Part shown: positions 33,076 through 42,228 of the stretch, in pieces
Position numbering within the stretch: position 1 is the stretch's first letter
Layout of the letters: each line of letters opens with the position of its first letter
Assembly: GCF_026130605.1 (NCBI RefSeq)
Contig: NZ_JANFAU010000011.1
Coordinates: 1-64,000, forward strand
DNA from: Sphingomonas lycopersici
GTDB taxonomy: Bacteria > Pseudomonadota > Alphaproteobacteria > Sphingomonadales > Sphingomonadaceae
Reading direction: 5' to 3'
Length of the DNA: 64,000 nucleotides
Translations under genes and position numbers: made by a program
Notes under the pieces: model-generated
What the model saw: the letters and a program-made list of their open reading frames with translations, nothing else
Databases searched by the model: none
What the model was told of the DNA's origin: nothing

Positions 33076-34296
33076 TCAGCCGAGCGCGGCGAGCTTTTCC
33101 TCCGCCAGCCGGTCGAGCTCGGCGCGGCTCTTCTTCTCCGCGGCGGTCTTGAGCTGGCCGCAGGCGGCGTCGATGTCGCGGCCGCGCGGGGTCCGCGTCG
33201 GGGCGGAAATCCCCGCCTCGAAGATGATGTTCGAAAAGGCCTTGATCCGCTCGGGGGTCGAGCATTCGTAGGGCGCGCCGGGCCAGGGGTTGAACGGGAT
33301 CAGATTGACCTTCGCCGGCAGGCGATAATGCCGGATCAGCCGCACCAGCTCGCGCGCGTCCTCGTCCGAATCGTTCTTGTCCTTGAGCATGACATATTCG
33401 AACGTGATCCGCCGCGCGTTGTTCGCCCCCGGATAGGCAGCGCAGGCGGCGAGCAGCTCGTCGATGCCATATTTGCGGTTGAGCGGGACGATCTCGTCGC
33501 GCACGTCCTTGGTCACGGCATGGAGCGACACCGCGAGGTTGACCCCGATCTCCTCGCCGGCGCGCGCCATCATCGGCACCACGCCGGAGGTGGAAAGCGT
33601 GATGCGGCGCTTCGACAAGGCGAGCCCGTCGCCGTCCATCACGAGCCGCAAGGCATCGCGGACATTGTCGAAATTGTAGAGCGGCTCGCCCATCCCCATC
33701 ATCACGATGTTGGTCAGCATCCGCCCCTCGGGCTGGCTCGGCCATTCGCCGAGCGCGTCGCGCGCGAGCATCACCTGACCGACGATCTCGCCCGCGGTGA
33801 GGTTGCGCACGAGCCGCATCGTCCCGGTGTGGCAGAAACGACAGTTGAGCGTGCAGCCGACCTGGCTGGAGACGCACAGGGTGCCCCGATCGGCATCGGG
33901 GATGAACACCATCTCATAATCCTGCCCGTCGTCCGAGCGGAGCAGCCATTTGCGCGTGCCGTCGACCGAAACCTGCGCCTCGACCACCTCGGGGCGGCCG
34001 ATGACGAATCGCTCGGCGAGCCACGGATGCTGCGCCTTGGCGATATCGGTCATCGCGGCGAAATCGGTGGCGCCGCGGTTGTAGATCCAGTGCCAGATCT
34101 GCTTGGCGCGCAATTTCGCCTGTTTCGGCTCCAGCCCGGCGTCGGCAAGTGCCTCGCGCAGCGCGTCTTTCGACAGGCCCATGAGGTCGACGCGGCCGTC
34201 GCTACGCGGCGTGAGGGCACGCGCCACGGGCACGGGATCGATGTGCCCCGGAATGGGCATGGGTGCTGCCGATGCTGTCTGCATGGCCGCGCACAT
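33076..34296 (-). CDS. rlmN: Dual-specificity 23S rRNA/tRNA adenine-C2 methyltransferase RlmN
   Basis: This radical-SAM enzyme methylates A2503 of 23S rRNA and A37 of some tRNAs. The 406-aa product has the cluster motif CTLNCRFC, preceded by RGTLCVSSQVG, then MGMGEPLYNFDNV and the C-terminal PTRTPRGRDIDAACGQL with the mechanistic Cys. ATG 34296 gives MCAAMQTASAAP; ATGs at 34284 and 34260 are alternatives, since none has a clear ribosome site. The gene stands between a dispersed repeat and the IalB-like gene. Confidence 0.95.
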   Translation of the reverse strand: MCAAMQTASAAPMPIPGHIDPVPVARALTPRSDGRVDLMGLSKDALREALADAGLEPKQAKLRAKQIWHWIYNRGATDFAAMTDIAKAQHPWLAERFVIGRPEVVEAQVSVDGTRKWLLRSDDGQDYEMVFIPDADRGTLCVSSQVGCTLNCRFCHTGTMRLVRNLTAGEIVGQVMLARDALGEWPSQPEGRMLTNIVMMGMGEPLYNFDNVRDALRLVMDGDGLALSKRRITLSTSGVVPMMARAGEEIGVNLAVSLHAVTKDVRDEIVPLNRKYGIDELLAACAAYPGANNARRITFEYVMLKDKNDSDEDARELVRLIRHYRLPAKVNLIPFNPWPGAPYECSTPERIKAFSNIIFEAGISAPTRTPRGRDIDAACGQLKTAAEKKSRAELDRLAEEKLAALG

Positions 34297-34340
34297 AATC
34301 GACTTTGCGCCATTTTTCCAGCGGGGGACGATTCGTCCTC

Positions 34341-34392
34341 CTTCTCCCCTCCTCTTACTTCCCTCCCTTGTTCAAGGGAGGGGAGAAGAAGG
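34341..34392. repeat. Short relative of the long 'ttcaagggaggggagaa' element
   Basis: CCCTCCCTTGTTCAAGGGAGGGG hairpin arms plus CTTCTCCCC flanks match the end of the elements at 6.2 and 59.5 kb. It overlaps the end of the IalB-like gene. Confidence 0.65.
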
Positions 34393-34857
34393 AGCACACC
34401 CCAAAGCCGCCGCGTCGATCGCGGTCGCCGCGCCGGCGAGGGCGTAGGTATCGGCGAACGGCCGCCCCGAGGCGGCGACGCTCGATGCGCTCATGCTGCG
34501 CGCCCCGCGCATCGCCGCGACGATCGCGTGATCGGTCGCCGCGTCGGGGGACCAGGCGGCGGAATCGCGCGCCGACAAGGTGAAGCGCCGCTCGCCGATC
34601 GCCAGTGTCACGGCGGCGCCGGGGCGGATCGCGGCGCTCATGCGGATGAACACCGCCTCGCGCCGATCCTTGCCGAAGCGGCTCAGCACGCTCGCGAACG
34701 GATGCCAGCGCGACGCCGCCCCCGCCCCGATCGGCGCGGCGATCGCGAAGCAGCGCCGCGGCGCGGCATCGCGAAACGCCGCCCAGCTCTGATAGACGCC
34801 GAGCGTCGTGCGCCCCTCGACCCCCGCCGCGGCGAGCAGGAGCGCGGCGGCGATCAC
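34372..34857 (-). CDS. Secreted IalB-like hypothetical protein
   Basis: The 161-aa product has a short signal-like N-terminus (MIAAALLLAAAGVEG), then YQSWAAFRDAAPRRCFAIAAP, and a C-terminal stretch DTYALAGAATAIDAAALGC. The Cys pair and spacing recall invasion-associated locus B proteins, though this is a weak resemblance. GTG 34857 overlaps the histidine phosphatase TGA, so the two are coupled. The gene's end runs into a dispersed palindrome, which may have changed its C-terminus. Confidence 0.6.
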   Translation of the reverse strand: MIAAALLLAAAGVEGRTTLGVYQSWAAFRDAAPRRCFAIAAPIGAGAASRWHPFASVLSRFGKDRREAVFIRMSAAIRPGAAVTLAIGERRFTLSARDSAAWSPDAATDHAIVAAMRGARSMSASSVAASGRPFADTYALAGAATAIDAAALGCAPSSPLP

Positions 34858-35495
34858 GCCGGGGCGTAGCCGGCGCCAAGATGCACCAGCGACTCCCGCC
34901 CGCCCTCGATCATCGTCACGGTGCCCTGCGGATGCCCGGGCAGCACCGGCGCGCCATAAGCGCCGGGCGCGGCACCGGTCATCACCCCGCGCATCACGCG
35001 GCTGGAGATGCCGTGCATGATCACCAGCCGGTCGCCGGGGTCGCTGTCGGTATCGGCGAGCCAGCCCGAGACGCGCGCGGCGATCGCGGGATAATCCTCG
35101 CCGTCCGGCGCGGGGCGCAACAGCCCCTGGGCGTCGATCACCGGCCCGACCTCCCCGACGACATCGGCATAATAGCGCGCGCCCCAGCTCCCCATCCCGA
35201 TCTCGCCGAGCCGCGGATCGACCCGCGCGTCATGCCAGTCGAGCTCGAGATGTTCGGCGACGATCGCCAGCGTCTGCAGCGCGCGCCCGGTGCTCGACGC
35301 CCATAAGGTCAGTTTCGGCCGTGCGCCGAGCGTGGCGCGCAACGCTCGCCCCATTTCCTCGGCCTGGGCAAAACCGGCGCGGGTCAGCGGGGTGTGCGGC
35401 GCATCGCCCTGCAGCCGGCGCGCGGCGTTGAACACGGTTTCGCCGTGGCGGGCGATGAAATCGCGGCCGAGCCGCGGCGCGGGATTGGCTGCCAT
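34854..35495 (-). CDS. Histidine phosphatase family protein
   Basis: The 213-aa product has the branch-1 phosphohistidine motif ARHGETVFNAARRLQGD with the basic pocket and the second His in VIMHGISSRVMRGV. The family covers phosphoglycerate mutase-like phosphatases; the substrate is unknown. No signal peptide is seen. It is coupled to the downstream IalB-like gene. Confidence 0.88.
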   Translation of the reverse strand: MAANPAPRLGRDFIARHGETVFNAARRLQGDAPHTPLTRAGFAQAEEMGRALRATLGARPKLTLWASSTGRALQTLAIVAEHLELDWHDARVDPRLGEIGMGSWGARYYADVVGEVGPVIDAQGLLRPAPDGEDYPAIAARVSGWLADTDSDPGDRLVIMHGISSRVMRGVMTGAAPGAYGAPVLPGHPQGTVTMIEGGRESLVHLGAGYAPA

Positions 35496-35707
35496 GACGG
35501 CGTCTTTGGACCGTCGCGGGGGCGCCGCGCAACGTCTTTCTCGCCCGCGTCGCGATGGGAATAATCCCGGTCCGATTCAACCCCCTGTGGCGCAAAAACA
35601 ACGGATTTCCGCGTTTATCTGAGGTTCATGCAAAGCCGTACGGAAACGCCCAAATAGCCGCCGCGCCCCCAATCGTTTCGGGGACGGTTTAGTGAATGGA
35701 GTTTTTT

Positions 35708-36325
35708 ATGCGTAAGCTCGTTTTCGCCGCTGCGGCCGCTTCGATCGGTGCCGCGCTCGCCACGCCGGCTCTGGCGCAGGGTGAGCAGGCCCCCTTCTCG
35801 GGTCCGCGTGTCGAGGCGCTGGTCGGGTGGGATCATCTGCGCGACGGGTCGGACGGTTCGACCGAGGGCCGCGACGGCTTCACCTATGGCGGCGCGATCG
35901 GTTACGACGCGCGGGTCGGCGGCAACGTCGTGCTCGGTATCGACGGTGAAATTACCGGTTCGACCACCAAGGCGCGCACCAGCGACCTGATCCAGACCGG
36001 CGACCGGCTGCGCGTCCGCGCGGGTCGTGACATCTATGTCGGCGCGCGCGCCGGCTATGTCATCTCCCCGCAGGCGATGGTCTATGTGAAGGGCGGCTAC
36101 ACCAACGCCCGCATCAACGCGCGTTATTTCGACGGCGTGTCGACCACCGTCGAGGACAATCGCAACATGGACGGCTACCGCGTCGGTGCCGGCCTCGAAT
36201 ACAATCTGACGCCGAGCACCTACATCAAGGGCGAGTATCGCTATTCGCACTACGGCAAGTTCGACAATTACGACGTGGACGTCGATCGCCACCAGATCCT
36301 GGCCGGCGTGGGCGTGCGCTTCTGA
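35708..36325 (+). CDS. Outer-membrane beta-barrel protein (OmpW/Omp25-like porin family)
   Basis: The 205-aa precursor has a signal peptide (MRKLVFAAAAASIGAALATPALAQ) and an eight-strand-type barrel with alternating aromatic residues, for example YVGARAGYVISPQAMVYVKGGY and LTPSTYIKGEYRYSHYGKF, ending LAGVGVRF. GGAG at 35698-35701 lies 6 bases before ATG 35708. Such small barrels are abundant structural outer-membrane proteins. It is monocistronic with a terminator downstream. Confidence 0.9.
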   Translation: MRKLVFAAAAASIGAALATPALAQGEQAPFSGPRVEALVGWDHLRDGSDGSTEGRDGFTYGGAIGYDARVGGNVVLGIDGEITGSTTKARTSDLIQTGDRLRVRAGRDIYVGARAGYVISPQAMVYVKGGYTNARINARYFDGVSTTVEDNRNMDGYRVGAGLEYNLTPSTYIKGEYRYSHYGKFDNYDVDVDRHQILAGVGVRF

Positions 36326-36448
36326 TCCGACACCGGGCCGCTCCTTATCCGCCGCCCAACGGACAGCAACTCACGGGTGAATCGGATCGGGAGCGGGCCG
36401 GGACTGCGATCGTGGATCGGCGCAACAGCGAACGATCCACCGAAAAGA

Positions 36449-36478
36449 AGGGTCGGGGCGCTTGCTCCGGCCCTTTTT
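36449..36478 (+). terminator. Rho-independent terminator after beta-barrel gene
   Basis: GGGTCGG pairs with CCGGCCC (one G-T pair) around a GC loop and is followed by TTTTT. It separates the barrel gene from dnaN. Confidence 0.75.
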
Positions 36479-36538
36479 CATTGGCTAGGGTGAATTTAAC
36501 TGCCCCTGGCCTCTGCCGGCGGGCCGGGGGACGATAGA

Positions 36539-37657
36539 ATGAAGGCGACGATCGAACGCGCAACGCTCCTCAAGGGGCTGAGCCATGTGCAATCCGTGGT
36601 GGAGCGCAGGAACACCATTCCGATTCTGTCCAACGTGCTGCTCGAGGCGACGCCCGAAGGCGCGCTACGGCTGATGGCGACGGACCTCGATCTCCAGATC
36701 AACGAAAGCGTGCCCGCGACGGTCGAACAGCCCGGCGCGACCACGGTTTCGGCGCACACGTTGTTCGATATTGCGCGCAAGCTGCCCGAGGGCGCGCAGG
36801 TCTCGCTCTCCGCCGCCGACGGGCGGATGGCGATCGTCGCGGGTCGCGCGCGCTTCTCGCTCGGCACCCTGCCGCGCGACGATTTTCCGGTGATCGCCGA
36901 GGGCGAGCTGCCGACCCAGTTCGAAATGCCCGCCGAGGCGCTGAAGCAGATCATCGACAAGACGCGATTCGCCATCTCGACCGAGGAAACGCGTTATTAT
37001 CTCAACGGCATCTTCCTCCACGTTTCGGACAGCGACGGCGCGCAGCCGGTGCTCAAGGCCGCGGCGACCGACGGCCACCGCCTCGCCCGCGTGACGATCC
37101 CGCGCCCCGACGGCGCCGACGGGATGCCCGACGTGATCGTGCCGCGCAAATGCGTCGCCGAACTGCGCAAATTGCTCGACGAGGTCGACGGGTCGGTCGG
37201 GGTGTCGCTGTCCGCGACCAAGATCCGCTTCGATCTCGGCCAGGCGATCCTCACCTCCAAGCTGATCGACGGGACCTTCCCCGATTATTCGCGCGTCATC
37301 CCGACGGGCAACGACAAGATCCTCAAGATCGACCCCAAGAGCTTCATGGAGGGCGTCGACCGCGTGTCGACGATCGCCACCGAAAAGACCCGCGCGGTGA
37401 AGGTCGGGCTCGATCGCGACAAGGTGACGCTCTCGGTGACCAGCCCGGAAAACGGCACCGCGGCCGAAGAGGTGTCGGGCGAATATGTCTCCTCGCCGTT
37501 CGAGATCGGCTTCAACAGCCGCTATCTGCTCGACATTCTGGGGCAGATCGACGGCGATCTGGTGGAAGTCCACCTCGCCGACGCCGCCGCGCCGACGCTG
37601 ATCCGCGAGAACGACAAGTCGCCCGCGCTCTACGTGCTGATGCCGATGCGGGTGTGA
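36539..37657 (+). CDS. dnaN: DNA polymerase III beta subunit (sliding clamp)
   Basis: The 372-aa product starts MKATIERATLLKGLSHVQSVVERRNTIPILSN, the standard DnaN N-terminus, and ends with SPALYVLMPMRV, the conserved C-terminal end of the clamp. ATDGHRLARV and EYVSSPFEIGFNSRYLLDIL mark the second and third domains. It encircles DNA and tethers the replicase. It is alone here, away from dnaA, and recF does not follow. Confidence 0.97.
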   Translation: MKATIERATLLKGLSHVQSVVERRNTIPILSNVLLEATPEGALRLMATDLDLQINESVPATVEQPGATTVSAHTLFDIARKLPEGAQVSLSAADGRMAIVAGRARFSLGTLPRDDFPVIAEGELPTQFEMPAEALKQIIDKTRFAISTEETRYYLNGIFLHVSDSDGAQPVLKAAATDGHRLARVTIPRPDGADGMPDVIVPRKCVAELRKLLDEVDGSVGVSLSATKIRFDLGQAILTSKLIDGTFPDYSRVIPTGNDKILKIDPKSFMEGVDRVSTIATEKTRAVKVGLDRDKVTLSVTSPENGTAAEEVSGEYVSSPFEIGFNSRYLLDILGQIDGDLVEVHLADAAAPTLIRENDKSPALYVLMPMRV

Positions 37658-37682
37658 GGCGAGGGATAGCGCGCAACCTCCG

Positions 37683-37764
37683 CCGCTCGCCCTGAGCTTG
37701 TCGAAGGGCTGCACTTCTTCCGACGAAGAAAAGTGCAGGGCTTCGACAGGCTCAGCCCGAACGG
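37683..37764. repeat. Dispersed ~80-bp palindrome, copy 5 (inverted orientation)
   Basis: CCGCTCGCCCTGAGCTTGTC and GACAGGCTCAGCCCGAACGG arms, opposite orientation to copies 1-4, in the convergent gap between dnaN and the enoyl-CoA hydratase gene. Confidence 0.85.
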
Positions 37765-37782
37765 TGGAGAGGCGATCGCGCT

Positions 37783-38583
37783 TTAGCATCGTCCCCCATA
37801 TTCGGGCCGGCGCTTCTCGAAGAACGCCGCGATCGCTTCCTCGAAATCGGGGCCGGACGCGCAGAGGATCTGGTTGCGATCCTCCATCGCCACCGCCGAT
37901 TCGAGGCTGGGCGCGTCGATCGCCATCCGCAGGCATTCCTTGGTCAGCCGAAGCCCCAAAGGCGCGGTGGTCAGCATCGCCTCGATCAGCGGCGCGGCTG
38001 CCGCCTCCATCTGATCGTCGGGCACCGCGCGGCTGACCAGCCCGGTCGCCAGCGCGCGATCGGCGGTGATGAAGTCGCCGGTCAGCATCAGTTCGGCGGC
38101 GACGCTCGCGCCGACCAGCCGCGGCAGGAAATAGCTCACCCCGATATCGCACGCCGACAGCCCGATGCGGACGAAGGCGGCGTTCATCCGCGCCGATTCG
38201 CCCGCGATGCGGATGTCGCTCGCCAGCGCGATCGCGAACCCGCCGCCGCATGCCGGGCCGTGGACCAGGCTGACGATCGGCTGCGGGCAATAGCGCATCT
38301 TCATCACGATCTCGGCGATGCTGCGCTGGTGCGCGAGCCGATCGATCGTATCGCGCCGGCTGGCTGCCGCCTGCGCCGCGGTGAGATCGAGCCCGGCGCA
38401 AAACGCGCGTCCCGCCCCTTTGAGCACGATCACGCGGCAATCGCGATCCTTGGCGATTCGATCGAAATAGTCCGCCAGTTCGGCGATCATCACCTCGTCG
38501 AGCGTATTGAGCCGATCGGCCCGGTTCATCGTCACCCGGTCGACCGCGCCGCGTCGTTCGACCAGCAGCGTCTGATAATCCAC
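37783..38583 (-). CDS. Enoyl-CoA hydratase/isomerase family protein
   Basis: The 266-aa crotonase-fold product has the oxyanion-hole motifs RAFCAGLDL and GPACGGGFAIALASDIRIAG, followed by FVRIGLSACDIGVSYFLPRL with Asp in place of the second catalytic Glu found in classic hydratases. It may therefore be an isomerase or a hydratase with altered chemistry. GTG 38583 is supported by AGGAGGG 6 bases upstream. It is divergent from the SDR-acyl-CoA dehydrogenase operon. Confidence 0.87.
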   Translation of the reverse strand: MDYQTLLVERRGAVDRVTMNRADRLNTLDEVMIAELADYFDRIAKDRDCRVIVLKGAGRAFCAGLDLTAAQAAASRRDTIDRLAHQRSIAEIVMKMRYCPQPIVSLVHGPACGGGFAIALASDIRIAGESARMNAAFVRIGLSACDIGVSYFLPRLVGASVAAELMLTGDFITADRALATGLVSRAVPDDQMEAAAAPLIEAMLTTAPLGLRLTKECLRMAIDAPSLESAVAMEDRNQILCASGPDFEEAIAAFFEKRRPEYGGRC

Positions 38584-38604
38584 GCATCCCTCCTGCCGCG
38601 GTTA

Positions 38605-38632
38605 TTGACGCGCATTTCTACATAACTAATGT
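38605..38632 (+). promoter_or_regulatory. Promoter of the SDR-acyl-CoA dehydrogenase operon
   Basis: TTGACG (38605-38610) and TAATGT (38627-38632) are spaced 16 bp, about 30 bases before GTG 38663. Confidence 0.4.
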
Positions 38633-38635
38633 TAT
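38622..38635. promoter_or_regulatory. Dyad ATAAC-taat-GTTAT over the -10 region
   Basis: A perfect 5-bp dyad with 4-bp spacer covers the putative -10 box between the divergent hydratase and SDR genes. TetR- or MarR-type repressors of acyl-CoA operons bind sites like this, but no regulator gene is adjacent. Confidence 0.4.
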
Positions 38636-38662
38636 CCCACAATAGAAACGGGAGAGCGATGC

Positions 38663-39448
<786 letters not shown>

Positions 39449-39492
39449 AGCCGCCCCGCGGACGAGCGAAAACAGAAGTCAGGAGAGGTCTC

Positions 39493-40590
39493 GTGAACTT
39501 CGATTATTCCGACGAACAGAAGATGCTCAAGGAGGAGGCGCGCCGCTTCCTCGCCGCGAAATGCGATGCGAGCGTGGTACGCGGCGTGCTCGACGACCCG
39601 GCGCGCGGCTATGATGAAACGCTGTGGCGCGCGGTGGCCGAACAGGGCTGGCTCGGCGCGGCGATCCCGGAAGGCTACGGCGGGCTCGGGCTCGGCCATG
39701 TCGAATTATGCGCGCTGGCGGAGGAGCTTGGCCGCGCCTGCGCGCCGATCCCGTTCGCCTCGACGGTCTATTTCGTCGCCGAGGCGCTGATGCTGTTCGG
39801 CGCCGAGGCGCAGAAGCAGAAGTGGCTGCCGCGGATCGCCGCGGGCGAGTGCATCGGCGCCTTCGCCACCAGCGAGGGCAAGGGGCCGGTGACCGCGCGC
39901 TCGATCCGCACGACCGCGAGCGGCGGCACGCTTTCGGGTGAGAAGATCCCGGTAACCGACGGCGATGTCGCCGATCTGATCGTCGTGCTGGCGAAGGACG
40001 GGCTCTATCTGGTCGAGAAGGGCGCCGGGGTCAGCGCCGAGACGCTCAAGACGCTCGATCCGACCCGCTCCGCGGCACGGCTGATATTCGATGCGGCGCC
40101 GGCCGAGCGGCTCGGCGACGAGGATGGCATTGCCGCGATGCAGGCGGTGTTCGATCGCGCCGCGGTGCTGCTCGCGTTCGAGCAACTCGGCGGCGCCGAT
40201 CGCTGCCTCGATATGGCCAAGGCCTATGCGCTCGATCGCTATGCCTTCGGGCGGCAGATCGCGGGCTATCAGGCGATCAAGCACAAGCTCGCCGATATCT
40301 ATGTGAAGAACGAGATCGCACGGTCGAACGCTTATTACGGCGCCTGGGCGCTCAACACCGCGGCGGCCGAACTGCCGCTTGCCGCCGCCACCGCGCGGGT
40401 CGCGGCGAGCGACGCTTTCTGGTTCGCGTCGAAGGAGAATATCCAGACCCACGGTGGAATCGGCTTCACCTGGGAGGCGGACCCGCACCTCTATTATCGG
40501 CGCTCGCGCCAGTTGAGCCTCGTCGCGGGCGCCCCCGCGACGTGGCGCGAGCGGCTGGTGAGCCAGCTCGAAACACGCAACGCGGCCTGA
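39493..40590 (+). CDS. Acyl-CoA dehydrogenase, small-subunit type (probable heteromer partner 1)
   Basis: The 365-aa product has the ACAD fold: DEQKMLKEEARRFLA at the N-terminus, LDRYAFGRQIAGYQAIKHKLAD, and HGGIGFTWEADPHLYYRR near the C-terminus. The C-terminal region lacks the YEGT motif with the usual catalytic Glu, and GAFATSEG replaces the usual FAD-contacting (A/G)xTEP loop. GTG 39493 follows AGGAGAGG. It sits 13 bases before a second ACAD gene, as in FadE28-FadE29-type heterotetramers, so the two may form one enzyme. Confidence 0.85.
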   Translation: MNFDYSDEQKMLKEEARRFLAAKCDASVVRGVLDDPARGYDETLWRAVAEQGWLGAAIPEGYGGLGLGHVELCALAEELGRACAPIPFASTVYFVAEALMLFGAEAQKQKWLPRIAAGECIGAFATSEGKGPVTARSIRTTASGGTLSGEKIPVTDGDVADLIVVLAKDGLYLVEKGAGVSAETLKTLDPTRSAARLIFDAAPAERLGDEDGIAAMQAVFDRAAVLLAFEQLGGADRCLDMAKAYALDRYAFGRQIAGYQAIKHKLADIYVKNEIARSNAYYGAWALNTAAAELPLAAATARVAASDAFWFASKENIQTHGGIGFTWEADPHLYYRRSRQLSLVAGAPATWRERLVSQLETRNAA

Positions 40591-40603
40591 GGGGAGAGGA
40601 ACG

Positions 40604-41809
40604 ATGGACTTCAACGACACCCCGGAAGAAGCCGCCTATCGCGCCGCCGCGCGCGCCTGGCTCGAAACCAATGTCGCCGAACACAAGGCGATCGCCCACG
40701 CCGACGATATGGCCGCAGCGAAAAGCTGGCAGGCGCGCAAGGCGGCGGCCGGCTATGCCCAGATCACTTGGCCCAAGGAATGGGGCGGCGGCGGGGGCAC
40801 CCCGATCCAGAGCGTGATCTTCGGGCAGGAGGAAGCCAAATTCCCGGTCCAATACGGTTATTTCACGATCGGGCTCGGGATGTGCGTGCCGACCGTAATG
40901 GCCTTTGCCGACGATGCGACCAAGCGCCGCTTCGTCGGCCCCGCGCTGCGCGGCGAGGAAATCTGGTCGCAATTATTCTCCGAGCCCGCCGGCGGATCGG
41001 ACGTCGCGGCGATCCGTACCCGCGCGGTGCGCGACGGCAGCGACTGGGTGGTCAACGGCCAGAAGGTGTGGACCTCCGGCGCGCATTATTCCGATTTCGG
41101 GATCGTTCTCGTCCGCACCAACATCGATCTGCCCAAGCACAAGGGGCTGACGATGTTCTGGCTCGATCTCCGCGCGCCGGGGATCGAGATCAGGCCGATC
41201 CACCAGATGTCGGGCGGGTCCAATTTCAACGAAATCTATTTCACCGACGTCCGCATTCCCGATGCGCAGCGGCTCGGCGCGGTCGACGACGGGTGGAAGG
41301 TCGCGCTCGTCACGCTGATGAACGAGCGGCTCGCGGTGGGTGGCGGCGGGGGCGCGGGGCCGAAGGATATCCTCGCGCTCGCACGGGAACTCGATGCGGC
41401 GGACGGGCCGCTGATCCGCGACCCGGCATTCCGCCAGCGGCTAGCCGATTGGTATGTCCAGGCCGAGGGGCTGCGCAACACGCGGATGCGCACGATCACC
41501 GCGCTGAGCCGCGGGCAGACCCCGGGGCCGGAAAGCTCGATCGGCAAGATCATCGCCGCCAACCAGCTGCAGGATCTGGGCAATGCCGCGGTCGAGGCGG
41601 AGGATCAGTACGGGATCATCAACGATCCCGCGCTGTTGCCGCTCAAGGGGCTGTTCCAGTCCGCGGTGATGAACGGGCCGGGGCTGCGCATCGCCGGCGG
41701 CACCGATGAGATTTTGAAGAACATCATCGCCGAGCGCGTGCTCGGTCTGCCCGGCGAGATCCGCGTCGACAAGGACGCTGCGTTCAAGGATCTGCCGGTG
41801 GGTCGGTGA
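40604..41809 (+). CDS. Acyl-CoA dehydrogenase, large-subunit type (probable heteromer partner 2)
   Basis: The 401-aa product has SQLFSEPAGGSDVAAIRTRA (FAD/acyl loop), WVVNGQKVWTSGAHYSDFGIVL, and ends IAGGTDEILKNIIAERVLGLP. The last motif has Gly365 where single-subunit enzymes have catalytic Glu in YEGT. Paired enzymes of this kind share the active site with a neighbour subunit encoded next to it. Probable role: desaturation of a branched or cyclic acyl-CoA. It ends the operon, convergent with a micro-protein gene 18 bases away. Confidence 0.88.
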   Translation: MDFNDTPEEAAYRAAARAWLETNVAEHKAIAHADDMAAAKSWQARKAAAGYAQITWPKEWGGGGGTPIQSVIFGQEEAKFPVQYGYFTIGLGMCVPTVMAFADDATKRRFVGPALRGEEIWSQLFSEPAGGSDVAAIRTRAVRDGSDWVVNGQKVWTSGAHYSDFGIVLVRTNIDLPKHKGLTMFWLDLRAPGIEIRPIHQMSGGSNFNEIYFTDVRIPDAQRLGAVDDGWKVALVTLMNERLAVGGGGGAGPKDILALARELDAADGPLIRDPAFRQRLADWYVQAEGLRNTRMRTITALSRGQTPGPESSIGKIIAANQLQDLGNAAVEAEDQYGIINDPALLPLKGLFQSAVMNGPGLRIAGGTDEILKNIIAERVLGLPGEIRVDKDAAFKDLPVGR

Positions 41810-41826
41810 GCGCCGTCGTTCGCCGA

Positions 41827-41916
41827 TCAGGCGACGACGGTGCTCACGGCATTGACGTAGATCAGCAGCGCGGCGGTGGCGAAGGAGGCGAAGCCGAAAG
41901 CGAAGGGGCGATACAT
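41827..41916 (-). CDS. Micro membrane protein (29 aa), second of pair
   Basis: ATG 41916 to TGA 41827 encodes MYRPFAFGFASFATAALLIY followed by VNAVSTVVA. The whole protein is essentially one membrane helix. AGGAG lies about 6 bases before the ATG. It follows the 36-aa gene by 37 bases on the same strand, so both probably come from the sigma-54 promoter at 42122-42137. Function is unknown. Confidence 0.6.
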   Translation of the reverse strand: MYRPFAFGFASFATAALLIYVNAVSTVVA

Positions 41917-41953
41917 GATTGCTCTCCTGTTAGAGGTGTCGGGGTCGCAGCGA

Positions 41954-42064
41954 TCAGGCGATCGGCATCACGGGGACGGCGGCGCTGACCATCAGCGCGG
42001 CGACGAGCACGGCGCCGACGAAGCTGAAGGCATAAGCGCGGGCGGAGACGAAACGGTCGGTCAT
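41954..42064 (-). CDS. Micro membrane protein (36 aa), first of pair
   Basis: ATG 42064 to TGA 41954 encodes MTDRFVSARAYAFSFVGAVL, then a hydrophobic stretch and VPVMPIA. It has one predicted membrane helix with a charged N-terminus. AAGGGA is upstream, at about 9 bases. The gene shares the R-x-FAF-x-F style start and helix with its 29-aa neighbour, suggesting duplication. It lies about 47 bases downstream of the expected sigma-54 start site. Function is unknown. Confidence 0.65.
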   Translation of the reverse strand: MTDRFVSARAYAFSFVGAVLVAALMVSAAVPVMPIA

Positions 42065-42121
42065 GATCCAATTCCCTTTGTGGTGGCCGCCGGTCGATCC
42101 GGCGGCGGATGCCACGGGAAT

Positions 42122-42137
42122 TGCACGAGCCGTGCCA
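42122..42137 (-). promoter_or_regulatory. Sigma-54 (-24/-12) promoter for the micro-protein pair
   Basis: On the minus strand, TGGCACGGCTCGTGCA matches TGGCAC-N5-TTGCA with one change (G for the first T). GG and GC are 10 bp apart, as required for RpoN. It points at the 36-aa gene. Confidence 0.65.
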
Positions 42138-42228
42138 GTTTTTCTGGCCTAAATAAATCAATAGCTTAGCTGACGCCCGCGGGAATGATGGCAATATTCA
42201 CCGCGCGCCAGTGGCGCATTTCGCCAAC

